Notes under the pieces: generated by a model
Databases searched by the model: none
Told to the model about the DNA's origin: nothing
What the model saw: only the letters and a program-made list of their open reading frames with translations
Position numbers and translations under genes: made by a program
In this document: positions 7,025 to 10,776 of the stretch, piece after piece
Layout of the letters: each line of letters starts with the position of its first letter
Position numbering within the stretch: the stretch's first letter is position 1
Origin: an uncultured Moraxella sp.
Lineage (GTDB): Bacteria; Pseudomonadota; Gammaproteobacteria; Pseudomonadales; Moraxellaceae
Length of the DNA stretch: 10,776 nucleotides
Reading direction: 5' to 3'
Assembly: GCA_937889485.1 (NCBI GenBank)
Contig: CALAPG010000287.1
Span: 1-10,776 of the forward strand

Positions 7025-8053
7025 ATGCAGCATCGTTTTTTAGACGCGTTTCAACAGACCAAAACCCTACAAGCACCTGCTACGGGGCTTTGGCTTATGC
7101 ATGGTGATGAAGATTTGTTACCACAATGGCTTATCGAAAAACTCACCCCCCATTGGCTAGCTCATGGTATGTCCATCACCCGTATGGATATCACCAGTGT
7201 CAAATCTTGGCAAGCGGTACTTGCCGAGCTCACTAGCTTATCTTTATTTGAGGAAAACAAAACGCTGATTGTCCAAGGTAACCATAAACCCGACAAAGAA
7301 GCGTTGGCATCATTGCAGCAATTTGCCACCCAAAACCCTACTAATTGTTTGGTGGTCATTACTGATAAATACGACAAAAAAAGTCAAAGCAGCGCATTTT
7401 TTCAGCTTTGTGTCAAGCATGGACAAGTCATTGACTGCCACCTTTACCAAGAAGTACAGCGTGAACAGTTATTAAAACAACATGCCCAAGATTTTGGCTT
7501 ACAGTTATCTTATGAGGCATGGCAAATGCTGCTGGTACAAACACAGCACAACTTATTGTCTGCTTACCAAACGTTGTGGCGATTGTCGTATCTATATGTG
7601 CCAAAAGCGGCGGATAGCTTGGTCAAAATTGCGTCCGATGAGCTCCAAGAAGGACTAGTCAGCCAGTCTATTTTTACCACGTTTGATTTGTCAGATGCCA
7701 TGTTGGCAGGTAATATACCGCAAGTTGCTGCCATTCTGCAGCAGCTAAAAACTAGCGAAGAGCCCGAGAGTTTGGTGTTATGGACAATCGCCAAAGATAT
7801 GCGCCATATTCAAAGCTTGCTAACGGGTGCTAGTTTTCAAAGTTTGGGCATTTGGCAAAGTAAACAAGCCTTGTATACGCAGGCGTTACGCCGCCATAAT
7901 CAACAAACAACACTATATTGGTCTGACGCGTTGTACCAAGCTGACCGTGCCATTAAAGGGCTTACTCATCTGCCTGCTTGGGAGTTACTGTATCAACTCG
8001 CCTTTAGCGTGGCAGGACGTCCACTCTTTACCAATTTTGCTTTGATATCCTAA
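7025..8053 (+). CDS. holA: DNA polymerase III delta subunit (HolA)
   Basis: This is the clamp-loader subunit that contacts and opens the beta sliding clamp. From the ATG at 7025 it is 342 residues, practically the E. coli length (343). The order of segments fits the family: an early GLWLMHGDEDLL strand-loop (the position of YLLLGNDPLL in E. coli), LTSLSLFEENKTLIV (compare the MSLFASRQTLLL beta-clamp contact region), CLVVITDKYDKK, then a helical collar domain containing ESLVLWTIAKDMRHIQSL and a C-terminal WELLYQLAFSVAGRPLF helix. A TTG at 6986 would extend it by 13 residues into lptE, which I reject on length and family fit. The 16-base gap after lptE shows no clear Shine-Dalgarno, so translation may depend on coupling. 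Confidence 0.93.
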   Translation: MQHRFLDAFQQTKTLQAPATGLWLMHGDEDLLPQWLIEKLTPHWLAHGMSITRMDITSVKSWQAVLAELTSLSLFEENKTLIVQGNHKPDKEALASLQQFATQNPTNCLVVITDKYDKKSQSSAFFQLCVKHGQVIDCHLYQEVQREQLLKQHAQDFGLQLSYEAWQMLLVQTQHNLLSAYQTLWRLSYLYVPKAADSLVKIASDELQEGLVSQSIFTTFDLSDAMLAGNIPQVAAILQQLKTSEEPESLVLWTIAKDMRHIQSLLTGASFQSLGIWQSKQALYTQALRRHNQQTTLYWSDALYQADRAIKGLTHLPAWELLYQLAFSVAGRPLFTNFALIS

Positions 8054-8068
8054 ACTTGATATCTTAAC
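8042..8068 (+). repeat. Short 14-base tandem near-repeat at the holA stop
   Basis: TTGATATCCTAAAC (8042-8055) is followed directly by TTGATATCTTAAC (8056-8068). The holA stop codon TAA is inside the first copy. It is probably a small local duplication; no function is suggested. Confidence 0.4.
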
Positions 8069-8160
8069 TTATTTATTGCCCCATTGCTCACAGCAAATTT
8101 CATAACTGCGACAAGCCAATTATAATTGAGTAAGGTGGATTTCTTATACTGCCTTGATTA

Positions 8161-8169
8161 TGCTATATT
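8161..8169 (+). promoter_or_regulatory. Candidate extended -10 promoter element upstream of macA
   Basis: TGC-TATATT matches the extended -10 form TGnTATAAT with one mismatch. The -35 at the right distance (TTCTTA, 8141-8146) is poor, as is allowed for extended -10 promoters. A transcript from here would cross the possible terminator at 8174-8205 before macA. Confidence 0.3.
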
Positions 8170-8173
8170 TTAT

Positions 8174-8205
8174 TGCGCCAAGCAAAAATTGGGCATATTT
8201 TTATT
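8174..8205 (+). terminator. Possible weak intrinsic terminator downstream of holA
   Basis: TGCGCCAA (8174-8181) can pair with TTGGGCA (8189-8195) over 7 bp with one bulged G and a GCAAAAA loop. A T-rich TATTTTTATT tail follows at 8196-8205. The stem is short and interrupted, and it lies ~120 bases after holA, so the call is tentative. Confidence 0.3.
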
Positions 8206-8232
8206 GCAATTAATTCTCATTTGCATTTTAAT
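8205..8232 (+). promoter_or_regulatory. Candidate macA promoter overlapping a Fur box
   Basis: The -35 candidate TTGCAA (8205-8210), a 16-base spacer and the -10 candidate TTTAAT (8227-8232) stand about 70 bases before the macA ATG. Within it, 8206-8224 read on the minus strand is GCAAATGAGAATTAATTGC. By eye this matches the 19-base E. coli Fur consensus GATAATGATAATCATTATC at 12 of 19 positions, including the core AATGA-AAT. A Fur dimer bound here would block the promoter in iron-replete cells. The overlap is seen; Fur binding is inference. Confidence 0.45.
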
Positions 8233-8303
8233 AGCGCTGTTTTAGCACGCGGGTAACCGTATTTTCTCCCTGTCTTCATTGGTTTTTTAAAAGGTTTATT
8301 CAC

Positions 8304-9620
8304 ATGACCCTTACCCAAAAAAAATGGCTCAAATGGGCGGTTATCGGCTTTATATTGGGTACCATTGCGGTGCTGGCGTATCGCTATTTTCAACCCAAAA
8401 AAGCCGCGCCTACCTATATCACCGCTACCGCTGAACAAGCAGATATTGAAAACAGTGTCATGGCGACGGGTAAAGTTGAAGCACTCAACCAAGTGGACGT
8501 AGGGGCTCAAGTCTCTGGCGAGGTCACCAAACTTTATGTTGAAGTGGGGCAAACGGTCAAAAAAGGCGATATCATTGCGCAAATTGACCCACAAACCTTA
8601 CAAAATGGTTTGGTAACACAGCAAGCAGGGCTGCAACAAAGCCAAGCCAGCCTACAAAGCAGTCAGGCGGCTTACGCCACCAAACAAGCCGCGCTTGCTA
8701 GCGCGCAAGCAGACCTCAAAGGCAAACTAGCCACCTTGCAACAAGCCCAACAAGCCTATACTCGCTTAAACTCATTAATGGCGATGAATGCTATCTCCAA
8801 ACAAGAACTTGAGCAAGCTGCCACCAACCTCAAAACCGCCCAAGCTGCCACAGAAGCCGCCAAACAGGCCATTGCCACGGCAAATGCCAACTTAATTGCC
8901 AGCCAGTCAGAAATTGCGAGTGCCAAAGCCGCCATCAAAAAATCCCAAACTGATGTCAACACGGCACAAAAAAATCTAGGTCATACCCAAATTGTAGCGC
9001 CCATGTCTGGCACCGTCATCTCCATCACCACCAAACAAGGGCAAACCGTCAACGCCAACCAAACCGCACCCACGATTGTCACCCTTGCCCAGTTAGATAA
9101 AGTACGCATCAAAGCCAAAATTTCTGAAGCTGACGTGGTCAATTTACGCGCTGGCATGCCTGTGTACTTTAATATCATCGGCAACCCCGACAAAAAATTT
9201 CAAGCCGCTTTAACCGCCATCGAGCCAGCCCCTGAAGGCACAACCGCCAACAAAACCAATACAAGCACCGATGCGGCTGTTTATTATATGGGCTATTTTG
9301 ACGTCCCAAACCCAGATGGCATACTGCGCATCAATATGACCGCACAGGTATACATTGTCCAAGATAAAGCCCGCAACGTACTCACCGTGCCCGCAGCAGC
9401 GATCAAGCATGATGCAAAAATTGGCAGCTATGTTGACGTGGTACAAGCAGATGGCACCACCCAAAAACAAGCGATTAAAACAGGTATCAGCAACCGCATT
9501 AATACCCAAATTATCAGTGGCATCCGTCAAGGCGATAAAGTCGTAGTGGGTGATGCCACCAGCGAGAGCAGCAAAGCAAGCGGTGCAAAATCTACCAAAA
9601 AACGCCCTACAATGATGTAA
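8304..9620 (+). CDS. macA: Periplasmic adaptor (membrane fusion) protein MacA
   Basis: This adaptor subunit of a MacAB-TolC-type tripartite ABC efflux pump is anchored in the inner membrane and bridges MacB to the outer-membrane channel. A basic start is followed by one membrane anchor at about 9-26. ATGKVEAL then leads to the first lipoyl half VDVGAQVSGEV...VGQTVKKGDIIAQIDP (64-96). A long alpha-helical hairpin (about 97-225) is rich in Gln and Ala and has its tip around AISKQEL. The second lipoyl half runs from GHTQIVAPMSGTV (from 226), and beta-barrel and membrane-proximal domains contain SEADV, MTAQVYIV and LTVPAAAI. At 438 residues it exceeds E. coli MacA (371); the excess lies mainly in the hairpin and a Ser/Lys-rich tail. 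AAAAGG near 8290 serves as the ribosome binding site. The substrate (macrolides, peptides, siderophores or others) cannot be told from sequence. Confidence 0.93.
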   Translation: MTLTQKKWLKWAVIGFILGTIAVLAYRYFQPKKAAPTYITATAEQADIENSVMATGKVEALNQVDVGAQVSGEVTKLYVEVGQTVKKGDIIAQIDPQTLQNGLVTQQAGLQQSQASLQSSQAAYATKQAALASAQADLKGKLATLQQAQQAYTRLNSLMAMNAISKQELEQAATNLKTAQAATEAAKQAIATANANLIASQSEIASAKAAIKKSQTDVNTAQKNLGHTQIVAPMSGTVISITTKQGQTVNANQTAPTIVTLAQLDKVRIKAKISEADVVNLRAGMPVYFNIIGNPDKKFQAALTAIEPAPEGTTANKTNTSTDAAVYYMGYFDVPNPDGILRINMTAQVYIVQDKARNVLTVPAAAIKHDAKIGSYVDVVQADGTTQKQAIKTGISNRINTQIISGIRQGDKVVVGDATSESSKASGAKSTKKRPTMM

Positions 9621-9770
9621 TCTGTTTTGCCATGGCGTTGATGTGCCAAGTTAGCAGTGAAAAGTGCGGATAACCCACCACTGTTAGTGATTAAAACGCC
9701 AATACTGCCTTTACCCAGTTCGCCCATTTTTGATTGACCACAACCCACTAATAACGACATAAGACAGCCA
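9621..9770. other. macA-macB spacer, 150 bases, with an antisense open frame
   Basis: macA and macB are usually adjacent or overlapping, so this gap is long. All plus-strand frames contain stops. The minus strand is open throughout: from the ATG at 9760 it reads [19 protein letters not shown], with a lipobox-like LLVGC, then IGVLITNSGGLSALF, and continues antisense into macA to a stop at 9527-9529. There is no Shine-Dalgarno, and I recognise no family. No convincing terminator or promoter is seen. It may be just a leader for macB. Confidence 0.35.
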
Positions 9771-10776
9771 ATGGTTACCACAACGCCCCAACTAGCCAAC
9801 AAAAACCCCATCATGCAAGTACAGGGGCTTATCCGTGAGTTCCCAGCAGGCGAGGATAAAATCCGCGTCCTGCACGGGGTAGATTTAACCATCTATCAAG
9901 GCGAAATGGTGGCTATTATTGGGCAATCAGGCTCAGGCAAATCCACCTTAATGAATATTTTGGGCTGTCTTGATCAACCTTCGGCAGGTAGTTATTGCAT
10001 CTATGGCAAACCTATTGACCAACTCAGCGCAGACGAACTTGCCCAATTACGCCGCGAACATTTTGGATTTATCTTCCAGCGCTATCACCTACTTGGCGAT
10101 ATTAGCGCCCAAGACAACGTTGCCGTGCCTGCCGTTTATGCTAGCATGGCAATCCATGCCCGAGAAAACTGTGCCAAACAGCTACTGGCAGACCTAGGGC
10201 TTGCCGACAAAACCGCGAACCGCCCAAGCCAACTATCAGGTGGGCAGCAGCAGCGCGTTTCTATCGCGCGCGCTTTGATGAATGGCGGCGACGTCATATT
10301 AGCCGATGAGCCAACAGGCGCACTAGACAGCAAATCGGGTGCCGATGTCATGGCTATCTTGCAAGACCTAAACCGCCAAGGTCACACCATTATTATGGTA
10401 ACTCATGACCCTAGCATCGCCGCCCAAGCCCAGCGCGTGATTGAAATCAAAGATGGTCGCATTCTAAAAGATTACTACACCGAACAACCATGGGATAAAC
10501 CTTCTGTCAACACAAACCTTGCCTTTGAGCAAAAATCTGGTCTATCCGCCTTCTTTGACCGCCTAACTGAAGCCTTTAAAATGTCGGTTTTGGCAATGAA
10601 AGCCCATAAAATGCGCACTTTGTTAACCATGTTAGGTATTATCATTGGTATTGCCTCTGTGGTATCGGTAGTGGGTCTAGGGCAAGGCTCTCAACAAAAA
10701 ATTCTCAATGATATCAGCTCCTTAGGCACCAATACTTTAACCATACGAGATGGCTATAAATTTGGTGACCCTCGCC
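9771..10776 (+). CDS. macB: MacB, ABC transporter ATPase-permease, 3' part beyond the window
   Basis: This inner-membrane ABC protein powers the MacAB-TolC pump by a mechanotransmission cycle. About 335 of a usual ~650 residues are visible. From the ATG at 9771, the nucleotide-binding domain carries Walker A GQSGSGKS at 51-58, the MacB/LolD-type [13 protein letters not shown]-loop, signature LSGGQQQR at 155-162, Walker B VILADEP at 175-181 with catalytic E180, and the H-loop VTHD with H212. A linker follows, then [20 protein letters not shown], which is the start of the first transmembrane helix (from about 281). The large periplasmic domain and remaining helices are outside. An ATG at 9813 ([10 protein letters not shown]) is a plausible alternative start, since the family begins just before this strand; neither has a strong ribosome binding site. 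Confidence 0.95.
   Translation, partial: MVTTTPQLANKNPIMQVQGLIREFPAGEDKIRVLHGVDLTIYQGEMVAIIGQSGSGKSTLMNILGCLDQPSAGSYCIYGKPIDQLSADELAQLRREHFGFIFQRYHLLGDISAQDNVAVPAVYASMAIHARENCAKQLLADLGLADKTANRPSQLSGGQQQRVSIARALMNGGDVILADEPTGALDSKSGADVMAILQDLNRQGHTIIMVTHDPSIAAQAQRVIEIKDGRILKDYYTEQPWDKPSVNTNLAFEQKSGLSAFFDRLTEAFKMSVLAMKAHKMRTLLTMLGIIIGIASVVSVVGLGQGSQQKILNDISSLGTNTLTIRDGYKFGDPR

Noticed and set aside
8600..8960. Gln/Ala-rich nucleotide repeats in macA as a tandem-repeat element
   Set aside because: The repetition follows from coiled-coil heptads in the protein and is not a regular DNA repeat unit.
8756..8962. Minus-strand open frames under macA and elsewhere (for example 8756-8962, 9210-9530, 4674-4937)
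   Set aside because: They lie wholly antisense to clearly coding genes, have no family resemblance and are expected shadows of biased codon use.
9658..9670. AAGTGCGGA, close to the Pasteurellaceae uptake sequence AAGTGCGGT
   Set aside because: I noticed only this one imperfect copy, and the window does not look like Pasteurellaceae; a chance match.

Overview
The window reads as ordinary gammaproteobacterial chromosome, most likely from the Moraxellaceae (Moraxella, Psychrobacter or Faucicola type). This rests on the leuS-lptE-holA order, a cbb3 oxidase operon ccoNOQP, moderate AT-rich composition and the general look of the proteins. The genus is inference. No tRNA, rRNA, CRISPR array, insertion sequence or prophage gene was seen.

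The first ~420 bases do not belong with the rest. On the minus strand they hold an internal piece of an aldo/keto reductase (1 to ~166). This runs in frame into the C-terminal part of an HD-GYP-family protein (~167 to ~424). That piece then abuts, head to head, the middle of ccoN on the plus strand. Three unrelated gene fragments in 430 bases, none with its own end, is best explained by chimeric assembly or amplification, although a real rearrangement cannot be excluded from sequence alone.

From ~421 to 3155 the plus strand carries the 3' part of ccoN followed by complete ccoO, ccoQ and ccoP, tightly packed (1-nt TAATG and 4-nt ATGA overlaps). They encode the high-affinity cbb3-type terminal oxidase of microaerobic respiration. 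A strong symmetrical terminator (3177-3207) separates them from a convergent ArsC/Spx-like gene of the YffB type (3217-3567, minus). That gene diverges from leuS across a 93-base promoter region.

The plus strand from 3661 to 8053 is the conserved leuS-lptE-holA group: leucyl-tRNA synthetase, the lipoprotein partner of the LPS translocon LptD, and the delta subunit of the DNA polymerase III clamp loader. An imperfect hairpin lies between leuS and lptE.

From 8304 the window holds macA and the first half of macB, a tripartite ABC efflux or secretion system that would pair with a TolC-like channel not seen here. Upstream of macA are a candidate Fur box and an overlapping promoter, suggesting iron control. 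MacA has an alpha-helical hairpin that appears to be three heptads longer on each arm than the E. coli protein. I found no clearly novel biological system; the most useful observations are the chimeric left end, the candidate Fur site and the lengthened MacA hairpin.
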